Positions 37,414 to 45,522 of a stretch of 45,962 nucleotides of DNA are shown piece by piece. The stretch comes from Desulfuromusa sp. GTDB taxonomy: Bacteria > Desulfobacterota > Desulfuromonadia > Desulfuromonadales > Geopsychrobacteraceae. The notes under the pieces are model-generated. The model worked only from the letters and a program-made list of their open reading frames with translations, made no database searches and had not been told where the DNA came from. Made by a program: the position numbers and the translations under genes. The stretch covers positions 1 through 45,962 of the forward strand of contig JAOZOH010000006.1 of the NCBI GenBank assembly GCA_029933365.1. The letters run 5' to 3'. Numbering within the stretch: position 1 is the first letter of the stretch; every line of letters begins with the position of its first letter.

Positions 37414-40400
37414 TCATGTTAAAACCTCAACCAGAAAAGCAACAATGGCAAAATCCCCTGCGGCAGCCTCTTCCTCCGGGATAATGACTTCATCATAATC
37501 AGGGTTCTCTGGTTTCAGTATAATGCTCTCATGGATCCATTCAGAGTCAGGATCAATTCGCTTTTTACTTTGGTATCGTTTGACTGTAAAGGAGGCTCCC
37601 GTTTCCTCGTCTATACGACCACCATGTCTGGCCAATACCACCCTGCCCTGCCTTGTTCCACCAACATTTCTGGAGAAAAGGCAATAACTGCCATCTTGGA
37701 TCATGGGCTCCATGGACCTCCCCTGTATTCTGGCGACAAACATGGAATCGTCAAAATTTGACCGGTTGGTCAATCCTGTCATATTCAGCCAATCATCCGG
37801 ATCTAAAGGCAGTGAAGATTCTAGGAAAGCACCAGCAGCAATCGCTAGAGAATAATGAGGAACAACGTTTATGAACCGGTCTTTGGCTGGGGGATTATCG
37901 AGAAAGATCAACTTTGGTTTCAGGATCTTGCTCTCTTTTGATCTCACGCCCCTCTCTGCAGGGAGTAGAAAGTGATAGTCGTGGTCTTCAAGCTCTATCT
38001 CAAGTTGTGCAAAATACTTTTGAAGATCTTCAATCATCTGCGTCCTGATAGATTGGTAGTCTTCCTTCGTAAGTTGGGCCTGTAACACAGAATCAATAGC
38101 TACATAATTTAAATCCCGACAGTGATGAAAAAATTTTTTCCGTTCAAATTTCTCAAAAGGATTCCTGAATAAATTAGCTTGAAGCTCAGCTCGATCTTTC
38201 AAATATTCATCCCGGTTATAAGGGCTTTTATTCTTTTCACAGCGACCAACCCGTTCATGAACCACCATATAGAAACGTTGATAAAGTTCAAAAACTTCAG
38301 GTAATATTGCCTCACCTCGGTTGTTCCTGACCTTAAGAAAGGCCAGCAGAAAAATAATTTTGTATGAAAAAGTATAATCACGTTTTTTAAGAAACTCCAT
38401 GAAGTCCTGACGACGTGTTTCTGCAGTGTGAACAGGTAATCCCAAGGTCGACCGCATGTTTTCAACTTTCTTAGGATCAAAAAAATGCAAGGTTGAACGA
38501 CCAAATGGATGAGCGAAGTCGGCCGTAATTGCTCCCTTTTTTAGCCAGGCTATGACTGTGCCAGTGGAGACAAAGAGTTCACGAGCCAATTGTTCCTCGT
38601 TTAAAAAGTTGCCATACAAACTGTCAAAGGTGAAGATATCTATCGGCTCAACTCTACGAACACCCTCATATAATCCATCAAGAGTAACAATTTCATCTTG
38701 TCTGGTACCTGTTTCAGATTGAATAAGATCAGAGAAAGGGCTGTAAGTTCGGATGCCAAGTAGGGCGTGCAAAGACATAGGATTAAGTCTGGCACCATAA
38801 TTGTCCACTACGTCCAGAACATAAAGAGCCTCTTTACCCGGATAATGGCGGAGACCCCGCCCCAGTTGCTGGGTATAGAGAACCTTGGAAAAGGTCGGTC
38901 GTGCCATAACCAGTATTTGAGTTTGTGGTGCATCCCAACCCTCGGTGAGCAGATCACAGGTACACAAAAATCGAACTTCGCCAACCTTGTATTTCTGCTG
39001 AGCAGCCTCGGCATATCGGCGATCTTTACCATCCACCGCCATAGAGGTTAGACCAGACTTGTTCAAAGCGTCAGTCATTCTCCGGGCATGAGCAATATCC
39101 ACGCAGAACACCACTCCCTGTTTGCCACTGAAGGAACCACCAAAATATTTAGTGATAATCTCGACAATAAGTTGATCACGTGAAGGCACCCTTAAGGTTT
39201 GTTGAAGATCACTTTTGACATATTCTCGACCATTGAAACGAACCTCTGAAAGATCAATATTTGACTTAATTCTAAAGCAACGGACCGATGGAACAAGACC
39301 CTTGGTGATCGCCTCGGCCAGGCCCAGAGGGGATTCATACTCTCCGAATATCTCTTCCAGATTCTGCCGATCCAGACGTTCTGGGGTAGCAGTCATCCCG
39401 ATAAGATGTCTGGGGTTAAAATGTTCCAGTACCCGCCGCAATCCGGCAGCTGCCGCATGATGAGCTTCATCAATCACGATATAGTCAAAATGGGTACCCT
39501 CCAACTCATAATAATGCCTATGCATAAAAGCATAGGTCTGGACAATGACCGAAAGAGTTGCCACAGAAAACAAATCGTCACCAATATGATCTCGGTATAT
39601 TGGGAGTCGCATCTTGAGACGAGCCACGGTCTGTGTACGCAATTTATGGCTGGGCACAAGAATTAGAGCCCTAAAAGTTGAGCACGCTAAAAGGAATGAT
39701 TCAATGTCCTTGATAAAGATCTCGGTCTTACCAGTACCAGTCGGCAGAACAACAAGAAAATTGCTACGACCTTTTTTTCTCTCCCTGGTGAAATATTCCA
39801 AAGCATCTATTTGATGGTCATGGAGATCAAGGGTAGCAAGCTGACGGTCTACTTTGAAGTGCGAGCGTGGCAGGAAATGTGTTGAGTCACCAAGAAAAGT
39901 TTGTAATTCTTGGATGAATTTCTCCCGGTCAGCCATGCCTCGTAGTGACCATCGAAAAGTTTTAAAACCATCCGCAGTAAGGGAATTTTGTTTAAAAAGC
40001 TGGGAGCGATATTTCTTCGGTCCAATAACTGCTGGGTGGTGAAAAGATTCCCCGTTCAGTTCAACGGCAAACTTCACCCCTCTAGAGAAAAGGGCGTAAT
40101 CGATAAATCTACGTTTCCCTTCACAGTCATAAAAGGGGAACTCCCTATAAAGAACATCACGAGAAGCTTCACCAAAGGCTGTAATGAAACAATCCTCAAA
40201 TATCGACTCAGGACGGCTGGGGTCGATATCCTGCTCTTGCCGGTTACGGCCAAAGTGCCTGATTTGATCTGGCTCCTCGCCTCCACCCAGAAAAAATCGA
40301 ATTTCGCTCAAAAGGTCATCTAACGACTCACCAGAATCATATAAAAAGCGGAAAACCCGATCATATTGATGAACAAAACTATTCTGGATGCTGGTGTAAT

Positions 40401-40557
40401 CAACATATTGGTGGTCGACAAGATCGCATATTCCCATGTCAATTATGACGCAGGTTCCGGCACCATCATCATAGATGAAGCCGGTATCGACTGTCCTGAT
40501 GTGAGAAAGCTCAAGTGGAGCCAGAAGATTGCACAAGCCGTGATTAACGACTGTCAT
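37414..40557 (-). CDS. nuclease - SF2 helicase - LexA-type S24 protease fusion
   Basis: 1047 residues from ATG 40557, chosen for the AGGAGA site 7 bases upstream. Residues ~120-220 resemble Vsr/DUF559-type PD-(D/E)XK nucleases: D153 (RRFIDYAL), E166 (AVELNGESFHH), then a basic tail ending FKTFRW. Residues ~245-600 are an SF2 helicase: Walker A PTGTGKT (272-278), DEAH (363-366), GMTATPERLD, LLTEGWDAPQT and QQLGRGLRHYPGK. A helix-turn-helix-like segment (~653-675) and a helical middle follow. Residues ~895-1047 are an S24 domain: candidate cleavage site A908-G909 (AIAAGAF), serine S948 (GRSMEPMIQDGS), lysine K993 (FTVKRYQ). It overlaps the upstream methyltransferase by 14 bp. Defence or repair role is inferred; I know of no characterised protein with this order. 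Confidence 0.85.
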   Translation of the reverse strand: MTVVNHGLCNLLAPLELSHIRTVDTGFIYDDGAGTCVIIDMGICDLVDHQYVDYTSIQNSFVHQYDRVFRFLYDSGESLDDLLSEIRFFLGGGEEPDQIRHFGRNRQEQDIDPSRPESIFEDCFITAFGEASRDVLYREFPFYDCEGKRRFIDYALFSRGVKFAVELNGESFHHPAVIGPKKYRSQLFKQNSLTADGFKTFRWSLRGMADREKFIQELQTFLGDSTHFLPRSHFKVDRQLATLDLHDHQIDALEYFTRERKKGRSNFLVVLPTGTGKTEIFIKDIESFLLACSTFRALILVPSHKLRTQTVARLKMRLPIYRDHIGDDLFSVATLSVIVQTYAFMHRHYYELEGTHFDYIVIDEAHHAAAAGLRRVLEHFNPRHLIGMTATPERLDRQNLEEIFGEYESPLGLAEAITKGLVPSVRCFRIKSNIDLSEVRFNGREYVKSDLQQTLRVPSRDQLIVEIITKYFGGSFSGKQGVVFCVDIAHARRMTDALNKSGLTSMAVDGKDRRYAEAAQQKYKVGEVRFLCTCDLLTEGWDAPQTQILVMARPTFSKVLYTQQLGRGLRHYPGKEALYVLDVVDNYGARLNPMSLHALLGIRTYSPFSDLIQSETGTRQDEIVTLDGLYEGVRRVEPIDIFTFDSLYGNFLNEEQLARELFVSTGTVIAWLKKGAITADFAHPFGRSTLHFFDPKKVENMRSTLGLPVHTAETRRQDFMEFLKKRDYTFSYKIIFLLAFLKVRNNRGEAILPEVFELYQRFYMVVHERVGRCEKNKSPYNRDEYLKDRAELQANLFRNPFEKFERKKFFHHCRDLNYVAIDSVLQAQLTKEDYQSIRTQMIEDLQKYFAQLEIELEDHDYHFLLPAERGVRSKESKILKPKLIFLDNPPAKDRFINVVPHYSLAIAAGAFLESSLPLDPDDWLNMTGLTNRSNFDDSMFVARIQGRSMEPMIQDGSYCLFSRNVGGTRQGRVVLARHGGRIDEETGASFTVKRYQSKKRIDPDSEWIHESIILKPENPDYDEVIIPEEEAAAGDFAIVAFLVEVLT

Positions 40558-41137
40558 TTCGTTCTCCTGGACAGAGTAGATAACCAAGCCAGATGTCCGA
40601 TGACCGAAGTTTTGACACCTGCCGTGAAAAACCTTTCACCCTAAGATCAAGCTTCATAAAAATTGTTTCCATCTGCTCTTGTGACCAAAGAGTGAACACC
40701 CGTCCATCATCAACAACATGTTTCCCTGTACCCTCCTTCAGTGACAGATAGATCAAACCACCATCATTTAAAGCAACACGGACTCGGCCTAAAATTTCTG
40801 CAAACAGATGCCGTTCCACATGTACCAATGCACCGATCAAGATAAGTGCATCAACGGAGATACTGGCAAAATTAAAGGTAAAGAAATCGCCTACGAATAC
40901 CGGGCAACCAGAAAACTCTCGTGCCATAATGGCTAGGGATGGGGAACGTTCTAGCCCGGTGGGATTGAATCCTTGATTAGCAAGCCACCGTAGGTCACGG
41001 CCTGATCCACAGCCAACATCAAGGATAGATGCACCAAGCTGCAACTCTTTAGCTAGTGGCATAAGAAAAGATGTTGAATCGAGCTGAAAAGTAGAGTCAA
41101 AATAGCTTTTAGCGTGTTTTTGGTAAAAATCAATCAT
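40544..41137 (-). CDS. class I SAM-dependent methyltransferase
   Basis: 197 residues, a Rossmann-fold methyltransferase of the Methyltransf_11/25 type. Motif I is SILDVGCGSGRDLRWL. The acidic residue closing strand 2 is in PTGLERSPS, VFVGDFFTFNF is motif II, and DALILIGALVHVER is motif III. There is no DPPY/NPPY or PCQ motif, so it does not look like a DNA base methyltransferase, and its substrate is unknown. Its last codons overlap the start of the nuclease-helicase-protease gene by 14 bp, and the ribosome site of that gene lies inside this one, so the two are very likely made together. Confidence 0.85.
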   Translation of the reverse strand: MIDFYQKHAKSYFDSTFQLDSTSFLMPLAKELQLGASILDVGCGSGRDLRWLANQGFNPTGLERSPSLAIMAREFSGCPVFVGDFFTFNFASISVDALILIGALVHVERHLFAEILGRVRVALNDGGLIYLSLKEGTGKHVVDDGRVFTLWSQEQMETIFMKLDLRVKGFSRQVSKLRSSDIWLGYLLCPGERNDSR

Positions 41138-41479
41138 GGTTCTTATAATCTTTCCAATATGAACACATCGGCAGTAATTTCATGTGCTCAAAATCACCAT
41201 CCAACAATACAGACACTACCGGACAAAACTTAATTAGCAATTTTTTGCAAAAAGTAATGCAGCCAAATTATCACTAAAAAACACTAAACTCAATCGACCT
41301 TTTAACAGTTAATTTCCCTAAAATGACTTCCCCGACGCCAAAACGTATCCGGCAGAATGACTATAGATCTGAACCGTAGACTTATACGTCATTCAATGTG
41401 ATAGTAAAATTCAGGAATTTCAATCAGCAGACGGGCGACCAAACAGGTACCGTTCTTTATTCTGTAGAGCCCCGAAACC
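41138..41479. other. gene-free spacer between divergent methyltransferase and pabB
   Basis: About 340 bp without a credible gene. It should hold promoters for both neighbours. Inverted repeats seen: GAACACAT/ATGTGCTC at 41161-41189 (one mismatch) and a longer one, GAATGACTATA / TATACGTCATTC at 41355-41394 with one bulged base. The part near 41200-41310 is AT-rich. I could not recognise a LexA-type site by eye. Confidence 0.5.
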
Positions 41480-41521
41480 GTGTTTGCTACCGGCGACCCC
41501 TTTATGACTAGAGTATTATTA

Positions 41522-42871
41522 ATGGCAATTTCTACCTACAGTTGCTTCCTTCCACATTTTGACCCATTGGCTCTCTATCTCCATTTCTGCCCAAATGGGC
41601 CAGGCCTGCTTGAATCGCTGAACCCCCTGCCAAAAACCGGGCGCTATTCCATTGTTCCACTGCACTGGCAGGAGCGTTACCGGCTCCAGAACGGAATCCT
41701 TTTTCGCCATGATCAAGATGGCTCAACCGAGTTACCCGGCAAACCGCTGACAACACTTGCCCAGATTCTGCAAGAAAGAGTTGTTCCAACATCACCGGAG
41801 ACACCCTTCCCCGGTGGTTTTTTCGGCTATTTCGGTTACGATCTGGCGGCTCAGATTGAAGACCTGCCGCAACACGCTGAGCGCGATCTGCCAATCCCTG
41901 ATCTGGAATTATATTGGGTTGATGTCACGGCTGTATATGATCACAAAAACATGCGACTGACTCTGGCAACTCTTGATCCGACTGTCGATTTAAAAAGTCT
42001 GGAACCCAACATAAAAGAATTGCAAAAAGCATTACCTGTACAAACTCTGAAAACAACCCGACAGCCTGAACCAATCATCTCCCAGAATGATTTCATCTCT
42101 ATGGTTGAGCAGGGCAAAGAATATATTGCTGCCGGGGATATTTATCAGGTCAGCCTCTCCTGCCGCTTTGACGGTATGCTGGAAGGACCATCAACCGAAC
42201 TCTATCGGCGCTTACGCACAATCAATCCATCTCCATTTGCCTGTCTGTTAAACTTTCCGGAGGTGGAGATTATCTCTAGCTCGCCCGAACGTTTGGTTTC
42301 GCTGCAGTCGGATCTGGCAGAAACAAGACCGATTGCAGGAACCCGTCCGCGCGGCTATACTCCCCCGGAGGATCAACAGCTAGGCAAGGAGTTACTCGAC
42401 CATCCTAAAGAACGTGCTGAACATATCATGCTGCTTGACCTTGAGAGAAATGATCTTGGCAAGGTCTGCCAGGCCGGGAGTGTTGAGGTTGACGAATTGA
42501 TGGTCCTGGAGCGCTACTCCCACGTAACTCACATCGTCTCTAATGTTAGGGGAAAATTGAGGGAAGATTGCGGCCCGTTCGATCTACTGCAAGCAACTTT
42601 TCCAGGTGGCACCATCACCGGCGTGCCAAAGAAACGTTGCATGGAAATCATCGATGAGCTTGAATCAGTTGGACGTGGCAGTTACACTGGCAGCGCTGGG
42701 TATATTAGTGCCTGTGGCAATATGGACCTGAACATTTTAATCCGTACTTTCCAGCGAATCGGTAAAAAACTGACTTACCAGACTGGAGCCGGAATCGTCG
42801 CCGACTCAATTCCAGAAAAAGAATGGCAGGAATGTCTGCACAAAGGGGAAGCACTACGCACCATCCTGTAA
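41522..42871 (+). CDS. pabB: aminodeoxychorismate synthase component I
   Basis: 449 residues from ATG 41522; GTG 41480 and ATG 41504 are in-frame alternatives and none has a strong ribosome site. PabB makes 4-amino-4-deoxychorismate for folate. Chorismate-binding motifs are complete: SSSPERLVS, HIMLLDLERNDLGKVC, GTITGVPKKRCMEII and GSYTGSAGYIS. The loop reads RPIAGTRPRG: alanine where E. coli PabB has the nucleophilic lysine of PIKGT, as in anthranilate synthase. The pabC gene 18 bp downstream supports the folate role, but anthranilate synthesis cannot be excluded on sequence alone. No glutamine amidotransferase partner is in the window. Confidence 0.9.
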   Translation: MAISTYSCFLPHFDPLALYLHFCPNGPGLLESLNPLPKTGRYSIVPLHWQERYRLQNGILFRHDQDGSTELPGKPLTTLAQILQERVVPTSPETPFPGGFFGYFGYDLAAQIEDLPQHAERDLPIPDLELYWVDVTAVYDHKNMRLTLATLDPTVDLKSLEPNIKELQKALPVQTLKTTRQPEPIISQNDFISMVEQGKEYIAAGDIYQVSLSCRFDGMLEGPSTELYRRLRTINPSPFACLLNFPEVEIISSSPERLVSLQSDLAETRPIAGTRPRGYTPPEDQQLGKELLDHPKERAEHIMLLDLERNDLGKVCQAGSVEVDELMVLERYSHVTHIVSNVRGKLREDCGPFDLLQATFPGGTITGVPKKRCMEIIDELESVGRGSYTGSAGYISACGNMDLNILIRTFQRIGKKLTYQTGAGIVADSIPEKEWQECLHKGEALRTIL

Positions 42872-42889
42872 AAATGGGAGGTTAAATCA

Positions 42890-43723
42890 ATGATCGTCTG
42901 TCTCAACGGAACCTTTATCCCCCAGGAAGATGCCAAATTACCAATTAATGATGGCGGCTTTCTGTTTGGTGATACTCTATTCGAAACCCTCAAAGCACAT
43001 GAGCAGAGAATACTGCTGACAACACAACACCTGGATCGACTGGAGCAGTCGGCACAACTACTCAATTTCCCTTGTGATCGACAAAAAATCGAATCCTCCC
43101 TCCTGCAAATGGCTGCAGCACTTAAATATCCAACCGCACGGATTCGGCTGACTCTCAGTCGGGGTAACTTTCAGGGGTTATTATGGCCGACAGAAGAACA
43201 AAGTAGCTTTCTTTTAACTGCAGTTGAATATGAAGAACTGACCGATGTTGAGCGCCAGTCAGGAGCTGCGTGCATAATCGCCCCGAACCGGCGGGTCAAC
43301 CCGGTCAGCCATCTGCCACAAATGAAACGTGGTAATTATGCTGACTGCCTCTATGCAGCCAACTATGCCCGTCAGTCCAGCACCCGTGAAGCATTGTTTA
43401 TTGATCAGGATCAGAATATTCTTGAGAGCAGTACCAGCAACTTGTTTGCGATGATTGATGACCGGTTGATCACTCCCCCAATCGGGACATTGGTTCTAGA
43501 TGGAATCACCCGCCAACAAGTGATCGATACTGCTGCAGAGCTGGGAATCTTAGTTGCCGAACGAGAACTCCCCTTTAGTGAATTGATGCAGGCGCAAGAA
43601 ATATTTTTGACCAATTCATTGATCGACATCCTGCCAGTATCCAGCATCAACAGACAAACTGTCAAACGTGGCGATTGCTGGAAATCGTTACTTAAAACGC
43701 TCTGGATGCGGATAGAGACTTAG
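42890..43723 (+). CDS. pabC: aminodeoxychorismate lyase (class IV PLP enzyme)
   Basis: 277 residues of the branched-chain-aminotransferase/PabC fold. It removes pyruvate from aminodeoxychorismate to give 4-aminobenzoate. N-terminal INDGGFLFGDTLFETLK is characteristic. The PLP lysine is in LPQMKRGNYADCLYA. ALFIDQDQNILESSTSNLFA and GITRQQVIDTAAELGI form the cofactor pocket. GGGAGG precedes the ATG. It directly follows pabB, so the two are one operon. D-amino-acid aminotransferase is the main alternative, disfavoured by context. Confidence 0.9.
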   Translation: MIVCLNGTFIPQEDAKLPINDGGFLFGDTLFETLKAHEQRILLTTQHLDRLEQSAQLLNFPCDRQKIESSLLQMAAALKYPTARIRLTLSRGNFQGLLWPTEEQSSFLLTAVEYEELTDVERQSGAACIIAPNRRVNPVSHLPQMKRGNYADCLYAANYARQSSTREALFIDQDQNILESSTSNLFAMIDDRLITPPIGTLVLDGITRQQVIDTAAELGILVAERELPFSELMQAQEIFLTNSLIDILPVSSINRQTVKRGDCWKSLLKTLWMRIET

Positions 43724-43865
43724 GAGCCTGTCCGAGAATACAAGAGCCTACTACGAAACCGTCTGATCGATTCATATTTTCGTGCGTTTTCGACAAATAG
43801 CGGTACTATTCGCTTTCAAACCTACGAAAATCCACCCTCGGTTCGCAAAACCGCTGGTGGATTTT
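43724..43865. repeat. repeat-like palindromic segment with strong stem-loop after pabC
   Basis: The segment begins AGGAGCCTGTCCGAGAATA, contains the loose palindrome ATTTTCGTGCGT...ACCTACGAAAAT around AATAG-cggta-CTATT, and ends in a perfect 10-bp stem AAAATCCACC (43827-43836) / GGTGGATTTT (43856-43865) whose loop holds GGTT..AACC. The stem-loop can end the pabBC transcript just before the tRNA promoter. The opening motif looks like a dispersed genomic repeat, but only one copy is in this window. Confidence 0.55.
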
Positions 43866-43868
43866 GGC

Positions 43869-43896
43869 TTGACAAACCAGCCCGGAACAATATAAT
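43869..43896 (+). promoter_or_regulatory. consensus sigma70 promoter of tRNA-Leu
   Basis: Perfect TTGACA (43869-43874) and perfect TATAAT (43891-43896), 16 bp apart, 12 bp before the tRNA start. Confidence 0.92.
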
Positions 43897-43908
43897 CGTC
43901 GCACCCAT

Positions 43909-43994
43909 GCCGAAGTGGTGGAATTGGTAGACACGTCGGTCTCAAACACCGATGAGCTCAGCTCGTGCCGGTTCGATTCCGGCCTTCGGTACCA
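43909..43994 (+). tRNA. tRNA-Leu (anticodon CAA)
   Basis: 86 bases with encoded CCA and a long variable arm, as in leucine tRNAs. Acceptor GCCGAAG/CTTCGGT, anticodon arm TCGGT-CTCAAAC-ACCGA with CAA, T arm GCCGG-TTCGATT-CCGGC. Reads UUG. A tyrosine integrase gene lies 270 bp downstream in the same direction, so the 3' end of this tRNA is the likely attachment site. Confidence 0.96.
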
Positions 43995-44005
43995 AAAATG
44001 AAATT

Positions 44006-44033
44006 AGCCCCTGAGAAATTAGGGGCTTTTTCT
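44006..44033 (+). terminator. rho-independent terminator after tRNA-Leu
   Basis: AGCCCCT (44006-44012) pairs with AGGGGCT (44021-44027), loop of 8, followed by TTTTCTTT. It lies 11 bp after the tRNA and should isolate it from the integrase gene. Confidence 0.85.
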
Positions 44034-44168
44034 TTGTCCCAGACTATCCTACACGTTCCCAATAAATCCATAAATATCTATTAATTCAATATCTTATTGA
44101 ACACCAACCCTCTCAAGACAAGACCCATTATGAAAACCTTTCCACCCTAAAACGTCCCACCACAGCCC

Positions 44169-44239
44169 TTGACATCCTGAGTTTTTAGGTATACACGTTA
44201 GGTATACAGGCCAAGACATCTGAACACGCGTATACCTAA
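44169..44239 (+). promoter_or_regulatory. integrase promoter with three TTAGGTATAC boxes
   Basis: Two direct copies of TTAGGTATAC (44185-44194, 44198-44207) and one inverted copy GTATACCTAA (44230-44239) lie 24-78 bp before the integrase start. A perfect TTGACA at 44169-44174 is followed after 15 bp by TATACA inside the first box, so a protein on the boxes would block this promoter. They could be operators for an element regulator, or arm-type integrase/excisionase sites. Confidence 0.65.
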
Positions 44240-44262
44240 AATAGCCTTCAAGAGGTGCCAAA

Positions 44263-45498
44263 ATGGCGAGAAGAACCACCCCCCTGACCGACGCTCAAGT
44301 AAGAAACGCAAAATCAAAAGATGGTAAACAAGCTACTTATTTTGATGGTGGCGGCATGTACCTGCTGGTTAGACCGTCCGGAGACAAAGGCTGGAGGTTC
44401 AAGTATCGCCTTCATGACAAAGAAAAGCTCATATCCTTTGGCACCTACCCCGACATTAGCCTATCAGAGGCACGTAAATTCCGATCTGACGCACGCAAAC
44501 TTGTTGTCAAGGGCATTGACCCCCTTCAAGCCAGAGAAGAGCAAAAACAGCATTCAAAAACGGTTCGAGAGAACACATTCAAAAAGGTTGCCCTTGAATG
44601 GCATAGCAATCAAACTGATTTGGCAGAGACGACAAAACGACTGCACATGCGCCGCTTCGAGAAAGATATTTTTCCGATAATTGGAGACATGCCGATCAGC
44701 GAGATCAAAACAAAGCAGATATTGGATAAAGTTCTTCGACCCATGGAAGCCAGAGGTGTGGGAGAGATGACGGCTCGTGTCAAAAGTATCATCTCTCAAG
44801 TATTCCGCTTTGGTGTGGCTTCTGGGTACACTGAACGAGATATAACCACCGACCTGACAGGAGCTTTGAAAAAAGTTGTTCGTGGACACCGTGCAGCAAT
44901 CACGGAACCAGCAGAACTGGCAAAGCTGCTGAGAGCAATCGACAATTACGACGGCAATAAAGTTGTCAAACATGCCCTTCAGATAGCCCCGCTGTTGTTT
45001 GTTCGTCCTGGTGAGCTTCGAGCTATGAAATGGACAGACATTGATTTTGAAAATTCTGAATGGCGATACTTTATTGGCAAGACAAAGACGGAACATATCG
45101 TCCCCCTGTCCCGTCAATCAGTGGCAATTCTGCAATCACTCCACCCCCTGACAGGAGCATGTGAGCTTGTCTTTCCTTCTGTCCGATCCGTTGCTAGACC
45201 GATCAGCGACAACACCCTGAATGCAGCTCTTCGGCGCATGGGGTATACCAAAGAGGAAGTCACAGCACATGGATTTAGAGCCACGGCCAGAACGATTCTT
45301 GAAGAGGTTCTGCAGGAAAGAATTGAATATATTGAGCACCAGCTAGCTCACGCCGTCAAGGATGCCTTAGGGAGAGCATACAACCGGACGAAGCATCTGG
45401 AGCAACGCCACCGCATGATGCAAGTCTGGTCAGACTATTTAGATGGCTTAAAATTGGGTGCAGCCAAGGTAATACCGATCCGCAAGGCAGTTGAATGA
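44263..45498 (+). CDS. P4-type tyrosine integrase
   Basis: 411 residues. The N-terminal DUF4102-type arm-binding domain (~1-90: LTDAQVRNAKSKDG, YLLVRPSGDKGWRFKYR, ISFGTYPDISLSEAR) is followed by a SAM-like core-binding domain (~100-195) and the catalytic domain. Active-site residues: first Arg in VRPGELRAMKW, Lys in GKTKTEHIVPL, HxxR in AHGFRATAR, His in HQLAHAV, and Tyr in GRAYNRT. All are present, so it should be active in site-specific integration at the neighbouring tRNA-Leu. AGAGGTG lies 5 bases before the ATG. Confidence 0.95.
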   Translation: MARRTTPLTDAQVRNAKSKDGKQATYFDGGGMYLLVRPSGDKGWRFKYRLHDKEKLISFGTYPDISLSEARKFRSDARKLVVKGIDPLQAREEQKQHSKTVRENTFKKVALEWHSNQTDLAETTKRLHMRRFEKDIFPIIGDMPISEIKTKQILDKVLRPMEARGVGEMTARVKSIISQVFRFGVASGYTERDITTDLTGALKKVVRGHRAAITEPAELAKLLRAIDNYDGNKVVKHALQIAPLLFVRPGELRAMKWTDIDFENSEWRYFIGKTKTEHIVPLSRQSVAILQSLHPLTGACELVFPSVRSVARPISDNTLNAALRRMGYTKEEVTAHGFRATARTILEEVLQERIEYIEHQLAHAVKDALGRAYNRTKHLEQRHRMMQVWSDYLDGLKLGAAKVIPIRKAVE

Positions 45499-45522
45499 TA
45501 AACGTGGAATGGAGATAAGCAC

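Noticed and set aside
40544..41137. Methyltransferase as DNA-modifying partner in a restriction-modification system
   Set aside because: It has a SAM motif I but no DPPY/NPPY or PC catalytic motif of DNA methylases; substrate left open.
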